A DNA stretch of 64,000 bases from Fidelibacterota bacterium (lineage in GTDB: Bacteria; Fidelibacterota; UBA8477; JABMPR01): contig JAERTJ010000142.1 of the NCBI GenBank assembly GCA_016844945.1, positions 1-64,000 of the forward strand, given 5' to 3'. The notes below the pieces were generated by a model that saw only the letters and a list, made by a program, of their open reading frames with translations, made no database searches and had not been told where the DNA came from. Positions within the stretch are counted from its first letter, which is position 1. Every line of letters starts with the position of its first letter. Shown piece by piece: positions 25,513-34,353 of the stretch. The translations under genes and the position numbers were made by a program.

Positions 25513-26001
25513 TTAAAAGAAGTATTGGAAGCCCCTCACGCCCGCCACAGCACCAAGTACTGAGATCAAACTTAATGTGAGCAGTACTTTATGCAAGTTG
25601 TGCAACACGCTGAATGTCCTATCCGAATCTTGCTCAGCCTGATCGTGAAACCATTTATGAAGGAAGAGTGGCTCAAGGATGAACAGAACGACTGTAAAGA
25701 TAAGCCACATAAGGGTCATTAAATGAACCCACCAGAACGACAAGCTTAGATATCTACCCCATGCATCCATGTAATAGAGCATATAAAGTCCGGACACTCC
25801 TGTGATTGCTGTGGTGATTTTAGCCTGAAACGAGAATCTTCCTTCCAGAGTCTCAAAAAGATCATAGCGCTTCTCCTGATCAGGCATTCTCCTCAACGCG
25901 GGGATCAGTACTGTGGTCACAAATGCTACACCCCCAATCCAGAGCACTACACCAAGAACATGTAAAACCCGGGCAACGATAAAAAGGTCAAAATTCTTCA
26001 T
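25513..26001 (-). CDS. CopD-like four-helix membrane protein
   Basis: A 162-residue integral membrane protein with four helices. The first, ARVLHVLGVVLWIGGVAFV, carries a histidine and matches the CopD-domain signature. Others are near 60-80, 92-112 and 135-158 (HNLHKVLLTLSLISVLG). Such proteins may bind heme or copper, inferred only from the histidines. The start is 34 bp after the end of the TPR gene upstream, on the same strand. Confidence 0.68.
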   Translation of the reverse strand: MKNFDLFIVARVLHVLGVVLWIGGVAFVTTVLIPALRRMPDQEKRYDLFETLEGRFSFQAKITTAITGVSGLYMLYYMDAWGRYLSLSFWWVHLMTLMWLIFTVVLFILEPLFLHKWFHDQAEQDSDRTFSVLHNLHKVLLTLSLISVLGAVAGVRGFQYFF

Positions 26002-26034
26002 TCACTCTCCCCCAATCCAACGATACATACTTAA

Positions 26035-27816
26035 CTACTCTATGTGGAAGCCATGGAGGCGATTAAGCATATCTGAAAACGACTCGGGCTGTTGCTCTGG
26101 AAACCCAAATTCACGTAGAACCTTTTTATATTCAGGTCTATGACGAATAGGATCCCACAGTGGCTCTTCATTTATAAACATGACCCCGTTGGGGTCTCGT
26201 ACTGCCATATTTTCAAATGCTGTTATGGCCTCATCAATATCACCTAAAGCAGCAGACGTCACAGCTTTCAGGAAATAGTTTGTTTCGTCACTCTGCTGTT
26301 TAAGCGAATCCATTCTATTGAATAAAGGTTCAGAATGCCCTGATCGAATCATGGCAAGAGGTAAACCTATGTGGTACCAGCGAAATTTATTGGAGAGATA
26401 TTCATAGTGCTCATAAGCAAGCATCGGCTTGTTAACTGCCAGCAAAGCCATCCCCTTATAAGCCTCAGCCTGTTCATTTTCCGGATCTAATCCGAGGCTC
26501 GCATTAATGAGATCCATGCCCTTCTGAGCCTGTCCTGCTCTTATATATAATTGTCCTAAATCCCTTAGACACAAGGCTGACAAGGGATCATAAGCCCTGC
26601 TTTTCTCCAATTGATTGATGGCCTCTTCATGCAAGCCCAATCGCATAAGAAACAGTCCGTATTCACGTCGACTCTCTGCATCGCCAGGGCGGGCATCAAT
26701 GACCTTTTCAAAGGCCTTTTGTGCTTTGGAAATATTTATGTCGAAGAATTGATGATAGATCGCCTGAGCCATCCAGCTCTCAGATTTATCTGGTGCCAGC
26801 TCAACAGCTCTTGAGACTGCTTCAAGGGCTTCTCCCTGGCTTTGGATTCTATCATTATTTAAAAACAGAGTAACCACTTTTGCTGCATGTGCCTGATATA
26901 GACTTGAATCAAGAATCAGTGCTGCATCGAAGTAGTTCATGGCTCTCTCAAGAGAAGTATTCGTTTCTAATATCCTCAAACTCCAGCCTTTCAGGTAGAG
27001 TTCATAGGCATCTGAATCGACGGGCTTTTCCTCTTCTGCAAAATGTGTTTCATCTTCCGGTTCAAAAGTCCACTTGATCTGCTCAGCAATGGCGCTGGCT
27101 ACATTCCGTTGCAAACTCAGGACCTGGTCGAGTTGTTTTTCAAAACTATTAGCCCAGAGATGTTCATCTGAGAGACCATCAATTAGCTGGGCCGTAATTC
27201 TGACTTCATTACCGGCTTTTAGCACAGAGCCTTCCACAATGGCATCTACACCCAACTCATCTGCAATTTCCGTAAGACTCTTCTCTGATCCACGGAAGCG
27301 CATGACTGAGGTGCGGGAAATTACCCTCAGACCCTCCAGACGTGCGAGCTGTGCAATAATGGCCTCTGTCATTCCGTCTACGAAATAGTCCTGACTTGTG
27401 TCCCCCATATAGTTATCAAAGGGTAAAACTGCTATAGACTGATACCCCTCAGCTCTGACTTCAGGTGTATCTATCCACCCCCAAATGGCCATGATAACAG
27501 CGATGGCAGCGACAATGCTCAGGGATCTATTCCCCACAAACGGTTTTCTGGAATCATGTTCTATGGGCTTGTTTTTTGTCCTGATGACGCCCTTGTCTGT
27601 AATATCAAATGCCCAGCCAAGACCAACGGCTATAGGGAATCCTAGAGCCAGTGCAATAATGCTGTACTTCCCCAACCACTGGGGGATACCCAATGTATCG
27701 AAGGTGGCATCAATGATCTGGAAAACAATAAAGGCAAAGCCTGAATAAACGGCTGCAACACGAAACACTCGTCTGCGTTTTAACTCATCAATTAACTTTT
27801 TTATATCTCGGCTCAT
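26035..27816 (-). CDS. Membrane-anchored TolB-N/FlgO-like protein with TPRs
   Basis: A 593-residue protein of the type often found beside adenylate cyclases. The N terminus SRDIKKLIDELKRRRVFRVAAVY leads to three membrane helices (about 19-38, 50-71, 95-112). A FlgO/TolB-N-like domain follows (SIAVLPFDNYMGDTSQDYFVDGMTEAIIAQLARLEGL...ISRTSVM, about 124-250). TPR-like helical repeats run from about 280 to 560. No cyclase catalytic domain is fused, so its partner is unknown. A perfect palindromic hairpin lies upstream at 27868-27890. Confidence 0.85.
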   Translation of the reverse strand: MSRDIKKLIDELKRRRVFRVAAVYSGFAFIVFQIIDATFDTLGIPQWLGKYSIIALALGFPIAVGLGWAFDITDKGVIRTKNKPIEHDSRKPFVGNRSLSIVAAIAVIMAIWGWIDTPEVRAEGYQSIAVLPFDNYMGDTSQDYFVDGMTEAIIAQLARLEGLRVISRTSVMRFRGSEKSLTEIADELGVDAIVEGSVLKAGNEVRITAQLIDGLSDEHLWANSFEKQLDQVLSLQRNVASAIAEQIKWTFEPEDETHFAEEEKPVDSDAYELYLKGWSLRILETNTSLERAMNYFDAALILDSSLYQAHAAKVVTLFLNNDRIQSQGEALEAVSRAVELAPDKSESWMAQAIYHQFFDINISKAQKAFEKVIDARPGDAESRREYGLFLMRLGLHEEAINQLEKSRAYDPLSALCLRDLGQLYIRAGQAQKGMDLINASLGLDPENEQAEAYKGMALLAVNKPMLAYEHYEYLSNKFRWYHIGLPLAMIRSGHSEPLFNRMDSLKQQSDETNYFLKAVTSAALGDIDEAITAFENMAVRDPNGVMFINEEPLWDPIRHRPEYKKVLREFGFPEQQPESFSDMLNRLHGFHIE

Positions 27817-28187
27817 CGCATTTATTAGGAATACTCCAATTCCAATATAGAAGGGTGGAATCTGATTAAAAGGATAGATTTTATCCTTTTTGATAAGTCA
27901 TTTTGAAACCGTAACTTAGCATCTCCTCTACCTTTTAGTGGATAATGACCTGTAAGGCATTTATCTTTGGCGATACAATTACAGTCACTCAATGCTCCCA
28001 CTCCTGGCTACCCATTGATTACGTTGATATGACCAACAGATTAAGGATTTGCCTGTCCCTGACGATAATAAATTTACTGTTATTAAATAATGCTGTTAGC
28101 AAACCCTGTATATTGAGCTTGATTTGTTTACATCTGCACCAGAAGAAAAGATCAAACTGATGCCTACAGACAACAAAAGGAGTTCAA
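27817..28187. other. Intergenic region, 370 bp
   Basis: No credible gene. It holds the hairpin at 27868-27890 and, near its right end, the ribosome binding site of the next gene (AAGGAG, 28177-28182). A short open frame between 27945 and 28160 has no coding character. Confidence 0.5.
27868..27890. promoter_or_regulatory. Perfect 9-bp-arm palindrome upstream of the TolB-N/TPR gene
   Basis: The arms AAAAGGATA and TATCCTTTT flank a five-base loop GATTT. It could be an operator, a stem in the 5' leader or a terminator for a plus-strand transcript (T-run after the right arm). The sequence alone does not decide. Confidence 0.5.
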
Positions 28188-28598
28188 ATGCAAGTATTCA
28201 GTATTCCTGAGAAACTAGAGGTAACCTGGAGAAGTGACGTTAAAGCAATGATCGATACCTGGTCCAGTTATTTTGTCACACTGGATGAGTTTAAAGATGC
28301 CGTTTTGGTGAAGGGTTTAAACCACGCCAAGGCTAACGGTGCAGTCGCATGGGTCGTTGATTCAAGCACTGCTCAGGGTTCATTTAGCCCTGAAATTCAA
28401 GCCTTTATTGGTAGCGATGTATTTCCTGCTTTTGCAGCCAATGGCATCAAATACTTCATTACTATCACATCTCAGGTGAGTGCTATTACCAAGATGAGTG
28501 TTTCCTCTTACTCTGCGAAGGCAGGTCCTAATGGATTGCAGCTCCTGGAAGTGGCCAGTGCCGAAGATGCCGTTGCCTGGTTACGACAAAACCGCTAG
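28188..28598 (+). CDS. STAS/SpoIIAA-like small protein
   Basis: A cytoplasmic protein of 136 residues. The pattern of short strand then helix, with GAVAWVVDSSTAQGSF, FPAFAANGIKYFITI and the final DAVAWLRQNR, suggests a SpoIIAA-like (STAS) alpha/beta fold. I recognise no closer family. The start ATG follows AAGGAG at 5-7 bases. It is alone between two intergenic regions. Confidence 0.6.
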   Translation: MQVFSIPEKLEVTWRSDVKAMIDTWSSYFVTLDEFKDAVLVKGLNHAKANGAVAWVVDSSTAQGSFSPEIQAFIGSDVFPAFAANGIKYFITITSQVSAITKMSVSSYSAKAGPNGLQLLEVASAEDAVAWLRQNR

Positions 28599-28707
28599 AC
28601 TTTTCTTTCCCTTGCAGTTTTTTTCGTAGGATCGTACCTGTGATTTAGATATAACTCTCTTGCCAGAGATGTATCAATTTCACAGGTATGGTTTACATCT
28701 TAATCTT

Positions 28708-29301
28708 ATGAATGAGAAACTCATGCAAGCCTATACATATCTATATAAGCCGACCCCTGATTTAACCTCATTGTGGATTGAAAGTGAACGTCTCCGTTTG
28801 CTCTCAATCAATGACAGCTTTGCGCCTGAAATATTTAAACATTTCAATGCTGATATTATCCAATACATGCTTCCAAAGCCAGCCGATAAAATTGAAGAAA
28901 CCCTGAATTTTATCAATGAATCCCTGGTCGGGATGCGTGAGAACTGGAATCTGGTACTGGCTATCACCAAAAAAGATACCGGGGAATTTCTAGGGTGTTG
29001 TGGCCTCCATGGCAAGGGGCGTCACCGAACCCCAGAATTAGGGATCTGGATCAAAAAGTCAGCTCACGGCCATCACTATGGACGTGAAGCAATTCAATCC
29101 CTGGCGTACTGGGCTGCGACTCAAATAGATCTGGATTACCTCATATATCCTGTGGATCGAGCAAATCTACCCAGCCGCAAAATTGCTGAATCACTAGATG
29201 GTCAAATCTTTGAAGAAAAACAGGTTAAAACCATGCGAAGCGGCTACCTCGATGAAGTTAAATACAAGTTATCCATCGAATTTCTTAAAAATCTGACCTA
29301 A
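28708..29301 (+). CDS. GNAT-family N-acetyltransferase (RimJ/RimL type)
   Basis: A protein acetyltransferase of the RimJ/RimL group. ERLRLLSINDSFAPEIFKHF opens the fold. GEFLGCCGLHGK and ELGIWIKKSAHGHHYGREAIQSL hold the acetyl-CoA loop region, and VDRANLPSRKIAESLDG is the typical end motif. I took the ATG at 28708, which leaves the domain intact. A TTG at 28660 would add 16 residues with no support. The target is unknown. Confidence 0.85.
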   Translation: MNEKLMQAYTYLYKPTPDLTSLWIESERLRLLSINDSFAPEIFKHFNADIIQYMLPKPADKIEETLNFINESLVGMRENWNLVLAITKKDTGEFLGCCGLHGKGRHRTPELGIWIKKSAHGHHYGREAIQSLAYWAATQIDLDYLIYPVDRANLPSRKIAESLDGQIFEEKQVKTMRSGYLDEVKYKLSIEFLKNLT

Positions 29302-29313
29302 ACCTGCAGTAAT

Positions 29314-30105
29314 TTACTCCTTAAAGAGTAGAGGGTTCAGTTCAGTCTCGATCAACTGTCCTGGCTGAATCCCCGGTGCGAAAGCATCTCGATCCACAAG
29401 TTGAGTCTGAGTAGGGTTTTCAAGGAGCCGGGCATCATCTGCCATATAGATAATGGTCATGACCTCTCGATGTTGCCTGGTCTGATTTGGTCCCGCGTGA
29501 TGGACTGTCCAACCAGCATGGATACTGATATCTCCAAGTTCAAATTCATCATTACTCACATCCAGGCCAGATGCCTTCACCCAATTTGAGAAGAAGGCTT
29601 CACTCTCATCGCTGATGACCATCTCTCTACCTTCCGTCATCAAGTGGCTCCCACGGGCAAAAGAAAGTGTACCCATGGCTCTGGGGGTTGTTTGCATTGG
29701 AATCCAGAACGTACATGTATTGGCAGTATCAACAGGCCAATATACCTGATCCACATGCCAGGGGGTTACTCCTCCCCCGGCCTCTTTAAACAGGGCTTGA
29801 TCATGATAAAGGCGAACACCTCTAACGCCCATAATTTCAGCTGCAAGGCGGGCGAGTTCCTCAGTGAAAACAAAGTCCCTGATTATCTTTGAGTGTTTCC
29901 AGAGGTTCGTTACCTGGGTAAAAGCGCTTTTATAGGTGGAACGCGCTTCCATTGGTGCTTTGTTTGGATTGAGTTCATTCATCTTTTTTCGAAGTTCCGG
30001 AGTAAAGGAGTTCAATGCATCTTTTCCCAGAACATTTCTGGCGTGATAATATCCGTCTCTGGCATACTGAGTTATTATATCTTGATTTATATCGAAGGCG
30101 TTCAT
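29314..30105 (-). CDS. Phytanoyl-CoA dioxygenase-family Fe(II)/2-oxoglutarate oxygenase
   Basis: A 263-residue PhyH-fold oxygenase. The iron triad is H117 and D119 in TPWHVDQVYW and a distal His in VHHAGPNQTRQH (202/203), and R213 may hold 2-oxoglutarate. LYHDQALFKEAGGG and FWIPMQTTPRAMGTLSFARGSH are standard. The substrate is unknown, as the family hydroxylates many small molecules. The stop is only 12 bp from the convergent GNAT stop. Confidence 0.92.
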   Translation of the reverse strand: MNAFDINQDIITQYARDGYYHARNVLGKDALNSFTPELRKKMNELNPNKAPMEARSTYKSAFTQVTNLWKHSKIIRDFVFTEELARLAAEIMGVRGVRLYHDQALFKEAGGGVTPWHVDQVYWPVDTANTCTFWIPMQTTPRAMGTLSFARGSHLMTEGREMVISDESEAFFSNWVKASGLDVSNDEFELGDISIHAGWTVHHAGPNQTRQHREVMTIIYMADDARLLENPTQTQLVDRDAFAPGIQPGQLIETELNPLLFKE

Positions 30106-30211
30106 TGATGCTCCTGACTCGTTGCTGGATACGTGCTGAAAATATTATTCATTTGCATGATTGAAAGCTTTAGAAGTGAATTATCTTGCTCCAAAATTGA
30201 GGGTTCTGCTT

Positions 30212-31489
30212 ATGTGTTTCAAAAAGATCGGGATGTTAACCTTTTTTGTAGTCAGCCTTATTGGACAAACCACCATAAGTGGTAATGTCTCTGGTATTTG
30301 GGATTCTCAATCTAGCCCCTATCAACTCTCTGGTAACACGGCGGTTCCTCAGGGGGATACACTATTTATTGAGGCCAACACATCTGTTGATTTTGGAGTG
30401 TCGAACGAGTTAAGAATTCGAGGTGTTTTGATAGCCCACGGTGCAACCTTTATCAATGGAGGCAGTCTGTTTGGTGAAAGCGGGACTATTGAACTTGACT
30501 CCTGTCAACTTCGAGGTCTGGATCAGGGCATTGGAATTTATGGTGGGTTTGCTCGAATTCATCACTGCCTCATTGAGTCAACCCTAGAAACAGGCATCAC
30601 TTTTAGCAGTTCAGATTCATCATTTGTGCGCCAAAGCCAGATTCTGAATAGTGGTGGCTATGGCATAAAAATCACACAATCTGACCTGGTTGAAGTCTAT
30701 GACAATCTTATACAGGGCAATTCACAAGATGACTTTAATCATCCCGCACTTTTTATTGATTCCTGTTCACCGCAGGTCATCGAACGTAACATTGTTCAGG
30801 AAAACCACGCCCAGGGTATTGGAGTCTGGACATTAACTGCCGTGGCAGCCCCTATCATCAAAAACAACCTTGTCAGACGGAACTTCACAGGCATCACTAT
30901 TGTCAACTCTCCCCCACTGATCAAGGACAACATCATTGTAGCCAATTATCAAGAAGATAATTTCAACTCGGGTGCTGGCATTTTTGCTGGTTATCCATCT
31001 TCTCAAGGCATAGTCATGGGGAATTATATCGGTGGTAATTATTATGGCGTTTCAAACATCAATAATGCGGCTTTAAACCTGGGTGATATGGTCAATGATT
31101 ATCCTGGGGATGATGGGTTAAACATCTTTTATGACAACACCTATGATGGCGCAACCTGGAATATCTGGAACGATACCTCCCATGAGCTTCTGGCACAAAA
31201 CAACTTCTGGCAAGGCCTCCCTCTCTCTGAGGTAGATGCCACACTCCACGACAACGAAGAAGGTGCTGGAGAGATCATATATGAACCCATATATGCGCCT
31301 GCCATTCCAACACCTCCAGATGTGAATAATGATGGCGAGATCAATGTGCTGGATGTAATTGTGGTCATTGAAAACATCCTTGATATGGATATTCCAGAAC
31401 CCCTTATCTTTTATCTGTCCGATATTAATACTGATTATTATATCAATGTCAACGATGCCCTGGCATTGATTGATTTGGTGGTTGATTAA
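30212..31489 (+). CDS. Secreted right-handed beta-helix protein with a dockerin-like C terminus
   Basis: A secreted protein of 426 residues. A signal peptide (MCFKKIGMLTFFVVSLIGQT) starts at ATG 30212, chosen over TTG 30161 because only it gives a signal peptide. GAGGGTT lies at the right distance. Residues about 60-360 are parallel beta-helix repeats (IHHCLIESTLETGITFSSS, LVEVYDNLIQGNSQ, NNLVRRNFTGITIVNSP). The last 60 residues have two Ca-loop repeats, DVNNDGEINVLDVIVVIENIL and SDINTDYYINVNDALALIDL, of the dockerin type. No cohesin partner is seen in the window. Confidence 0.85.
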   Translation: MCFKKIGMLTFFVVSLIGQTTISGNVSGIWDSQSSPYQLSGNTAVPQGDTLFIEANTSVDFGVSNELRIRGVLIAHGATFINGGSLFGESGTIELDSCQLRGLDQGIGIYGGFARIHHCLIESTLETGITFSSSDSSFVRQSQILNSGGYGIKITQSDLVEVYDNLIQGNSQDDFNHPALFIDSCSPQVIERNIVQENHAQGIGVWTLTAVAAPIIKNNLVRRNFTGITIVNSPPLIKDNIIVANYQEDNFNSGAGIFAGYPSSQGIVMGNYIGGNYYGVSNINNAALNLGDMVNDYPGDDGLNIFYDNTYDGATWNIWNDTSHELLAQNNFWQGLPLSEVDATLHDNEEGAGEIIYEPIYAPAIPTPPDVNNDGEINVLDVIVVIENILDMDIPEPLIFYLSDINTDYYINVNDALALIDLVVD

Positions 31490-31523
31490 GCTATTTAAAC
31501 TGATCCAGAGCTGGCTGAATCAT

Positions 31524-32426
31524 CTAGTTTCGGTTATCACCATCGTTGGATAGCTGAGATGAAAGTTCCAGCAGGCGTTCCTTTTCTGCATTACTCAACT
31601 GTTCATATCCCACTCTGGTAATCTTATCCAGGAGCCCATCCATTTCTACGCGGAGTTCAGATTCATTCTTTACTCTGTACCACCCTTGTTGGCGCGCTGA
31701 CCCTGAGCGTGGTCGCTGGTCATCCTTATTGATAATACGAACATTACCAAATTTCCTGAGCCATTCTTTCCAGGGGATATTCAAGCCACGATAACGACCA
31801 TTACGACGCAGATAAAACCATCCAACGACTAAACCACCGAGATGTGTAATATGGCTGATACCGTCTCCATTTCCCACGGAAACAAAAGTCATAAAACCCA
31901 TGATAAGCATGAGGTATTTTACCTTTACTGGCACCAACATATAGACCAGGACTTTACGATCGGGATAAGTGAAAGCATAGGCCAGGAGAATGGCATAGAC
32001 AGCACCACTGGCACCAATAATTGAAGGAATGTGACCCCGATATCCCGCAAGAACACCTAGAAAATAGGGTACCAGAGAAAAGACACCTGCACCTGCACCT
32101 GTTACGATATAGAAGCGCATGAATTCTTTACGACCCCATAAACCTTCAAGCTCTGAACCAAACATCCACAGCATGAGCATATTTATACCAATATGCCAGA
32201 TACCACCATGGAGAAACAGATATGTAAATGGCTGCCAGATACGGAGACCAAAGATAACATCATGGGGATTTAGACCAAACCAACCTGCCCACACGCTCAT
32301 GCCAGTCAGCTGGGTGAGCACAAATACAATGGCATTGGCAATAAGAAGTTGCTTAACGCCTTCACCCATTTGTCGTGGACCAAATCGCATATTGGGTCGA
32401 CCCTGTTGGAAATTCCACTGGTTCAT
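31524..32426 (-). CDS. Rhomboid-family intramembrane serine protease
   Basis: A 300-residue protein with six membrane helices. The catalytic serine is S140 in IIGASGAVYAILLAY and the histidine is H195 in SHITHLGGLVVGW. WQPFTYLFLHGGIWHIGINMLMLW and the WR-type loop WGRKEFMRFY are diagnostic. The soluble C-terminal tail (about 215-300) is charged and of unknown role. The start follows CAATGGAAAT-type sequence with no strong ribosome binding site. It is a single gene, convergent with the beta-helix gene. Confidence 0.93.
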   Translation of the reverse strand: MNQWNFQQGRPNMRFGPRQMGEGVKQLLIANAIVFVLTQLTGMSVWAGWFGLNPHDVIFGLRIWQPFTYLFLHGGIWHIGINMLMLWMFGSELEGLWGRKEFMRFYIVTGAGAGVFSLVPYFLGVLAGYRGHIPSIIGASGAVYAILLAYAFTYPDRKVLVYMLVPVKVKYLMLIMGFMTFVSVGNGDGISHITHLGGLVVGWFYLRRNGRYRGLNIPWKEWLRKFGNVRIINKDDQRPRSGSARQQGWYRVKNESELRVEMDGLLDKITRVGYEQLSNAEKERLLELSSQLSNDGDNRN

Positions 32427-32731
32427 GATTGAGTATAAGAATTTTCTATGGAATTAAAAGACTGTGATGACTTGTTAGGGAAATGAAATGGGGCACTGAA
32501 ACTTGACTGGTTTGAGTGATTGATGTTTTTTTTGCCACGTATTCACACGGATCTGCACAGATGATCTGTAAAAAATTATTGCTGCTTTTGTGTGTTAAAG
32601 GCTGTTGATCTAAGGGTAATGGGTATTACCGGGGTCTTCTGCCATGCGGCGAAGATTGATGTGCTGTCTTCGGTATCCTGCACTGTCATACCCAGACTTC
32701 AAGATGCTCAGCCTCCAGTTAAGAACGACCG
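32427..32731. other. Intergenic region with a dispersed repeat
   Basis: No gene. It carries GCCACGTATTCACACGGATC (from 32532), a member of the dispersed CACGGAT-type repeats. Nothing else was recognised. The rhomboid promoter is presumably at its left end. Confidence 0.4.
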
Positions 32732-33910
32732 CTAAAGTCGGCTCACCCACTCCATGAGTTGGGCGGTGAGGAATCCAAAATAGAGACCAAGGATATTTCC
32801 TAATACACCCATTAGCAACCCAACTGGTGCCATGCCTTTTTGATAAACGGCTGCCACGATGGGCGCACTTACCACGCCACCAATATTTGCTTGAGAGCTA
32901 ATGGCGATGAGAAACATGGGTGCTTTCAGCATGCGACCGACACTAAAAAGGACCGTTGCATGTACAGCTATCCAGACAACTCCAACAGCAAGAAAGAGCG
33001 GTGCTTCAGTAATGGCTTTCAGATCTGCTTTGGCTCCAATGGTTGCCAGTAATAAGTAAAGAAAGAAGTTTCCGAGATGTGAGGCTCCACGTTTTTCCAA
33101 TTTGGCAACGGGTGTAAATGATAAACCCAGACCAACCAGTGAGACCAGAATAACCGTCCATCCAAAACTGGTTACGACCTTACCCAGGTCTGGAAGGAAG
33201 TCTCCTGCCTGGAGGCATAGAAAACCCACACCAATTCCAACCACCAACATAAATATCAACGAGGGGAAATTCAGAGGTTCGGATTTTTGTAAATCAGAAT
33301 TAGCCAGATGATCACTCAGGTCATCGATGGGGGAGTCTGTGACTTTATTCCATTTGTCCAGGCGAGATTGAAACGCGGATATAAAGATTACAATTCCCAT
33401 CCAACCATAGCCTACGATTGTATCTACAATTATCATGACACCGAAGAGTTCATCGCGAACACCGATTGAGGTTCCAACTGCCACCATGTTGGCACTGCCT
33501 CCAATCCAGCTTCCAGAAAGCGCACCCATACCCTGCCAGGCATCTTCAGGCAACCAGGCACCAAAGATTGCCAGACTAATTACACCCCCCAGAACGATTC
33601 CAACCGTTCCACCTAACATGGTTCCCAGAGCTTTAGGTCCCAGCTTGGCAATAGCACGAACATCAGCAGATAGAAGCAACAGTACCAGGGCTGCCGGTAA
33701 CAGGTAAGTTTTTACCCAACTATATAAATCTGATTGCTCTGGTGTGATACCCAGAGTGGTGGATATCATAGGTAAGAAATAGATAAAGATTACTGGAGGG
33801 ATTACATCAAACAGTTTTTTTGCCCAGGCTTGTTCTTTTACATAATAGATCAAACCAATTAAGGATACGAGATATACCAGGACTGCAGTGGGATCTTGAA
33901 TAAGTGGCAT
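32732..33910 (-). CDS. DUF819-family membrane protein
   Basis: A 392-residue integral membrane protein with about ten helices. It shows the DUF819 pattern: FIYFLPMISTTLGITP, LLLLSADVRAIAKLGPKALGTMLGGTVGIVLGG, SGSWIGGSANMVAVG and ANIGGVVSAPIVAAVYQ. Family members resemble sodium-coupled transporters or anion exchangers, but the substrate is unknown. Upstream lies a heptamer tract. Confidence 0.9.
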   Translation of the reverse strand: MPLIQDPTAVLVYLVSLIGLIYYVKEQAWAKKLFDVIPPVIFIYFLPMISTTLGITPEQSDLYSWVKTYLLPAALVLLLLSADVRAIAKLGPKALGTMLGGTVGIVLGGVISLAIFGAWLPEDAWQGMGALSGSWIGGSANMVAVGTSIGVRDELFGVMIIVDTIVGYGWMGIVIFISAFQSRLDKWNKVTDSPIDDLSDHLANSDLQKSEPLNFPSLIFMLVVGIGVGFLCLQAGDFLPDLGKVVTSFGWTVILVSLVGLGLSFTPVAKLEKRGASHLGNFFLYLLLATIGAKADLKAITEAPLFLAVGVVWIAVHATVLFSVGRMLKAPMFLIAISSQANIGGVVSAPIVAAVYQKGMAPVGLLMGVLGNILGLYFGFLTAQLMEWVSRL

Positions 33911-33996
33911 TAGAATGAGTTCCTTTATTTATCCGTAAAGTGCGCAGAGAGCGCTATATGCTTGTTAATTCCATTGTCTACCTCACCACGAGAGAC

Positions 33997-34045
33997 TACT
34001 TCCTACTTCCTACTTCCTACGTTCTACGTTCTACGTTCTACGTTC
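33997..34045. repeat. Heptamer tandem tract (TACTTCC)x3 + (TACGTTC)x4
   Basis: Seven heptamers, three TACTTCC then four TACGTTC. On the minus strand the unit GTAGAAC reads with TAG once per three units in every frame. The stop codon of the next gene (34026-34024) lies inside the tract. Confidence 0.95.
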
Positions 34046-34344
34046 AAAATCTCCCCAATTTCTGCATCAGTCATGGCAAACTCTCTTGCCTCTTTGACCA
34101 AATGGCGCCAAACCAAAGGCAATCCAATCACTAGCAGACCCAAAACCATGTAGAAGGGAAGCGGATTCATAAAAAACAACCCTGAGATTCCTACTACACC
34201 AGCCACGATGGTTGTCATTTTTCCATCTCGCTCTAAAATTTTTCGGCGTTCTGCCAGGGCTTCCTGAAGTTTGGCAACATCATCCAGTCGTCTCTGTGTT
34301 TCATTTAACTGGCCCAGTATAGGGTGATTATCAATACGACTCAT
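34024..34344 (-). CDS. Small membrane protein with N-terminal helical segment
   Basis: A 106-residue protein. A charged helical N-terminal part (NETQRRLDDVAKLQEALAERRKILERDG) is followed by two membrane helices (about 45-60 and 66-83) and a cytoplasmic tail. I do not recognise a family. The final residues VERRT and the TAG stop are encoded by the heptamer tract, so the original C terminus may have been replaced. It starts 9 bp after the end of the peptide-binding lipoprotein gene, so they probably share a transcript. Confidence 0.7.
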   Translation of the reverse strand: MSRIDNHPILGQLNETQRRLDDVAKLQEALAERRKILERDGKMTTIVAGVVGISGLFFMNPLPFYMVLGLLVIGLPLVWRHLVKEAREFAMTDAEIGEILNVERRT

Positions 34345-34353
34345 GCTGTGTTC

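Noticed and set aside
27945-28160. Small gene in the 370-bp spacer
   Set aside because: The predicted product has no ribosome binding site, no family signal and random composition.
34018-34153. Plus-strand small genes over the heptamer tract
   Set aside because: They are reading-frame by-products of the repeat and of the minus-strand membrane gene.
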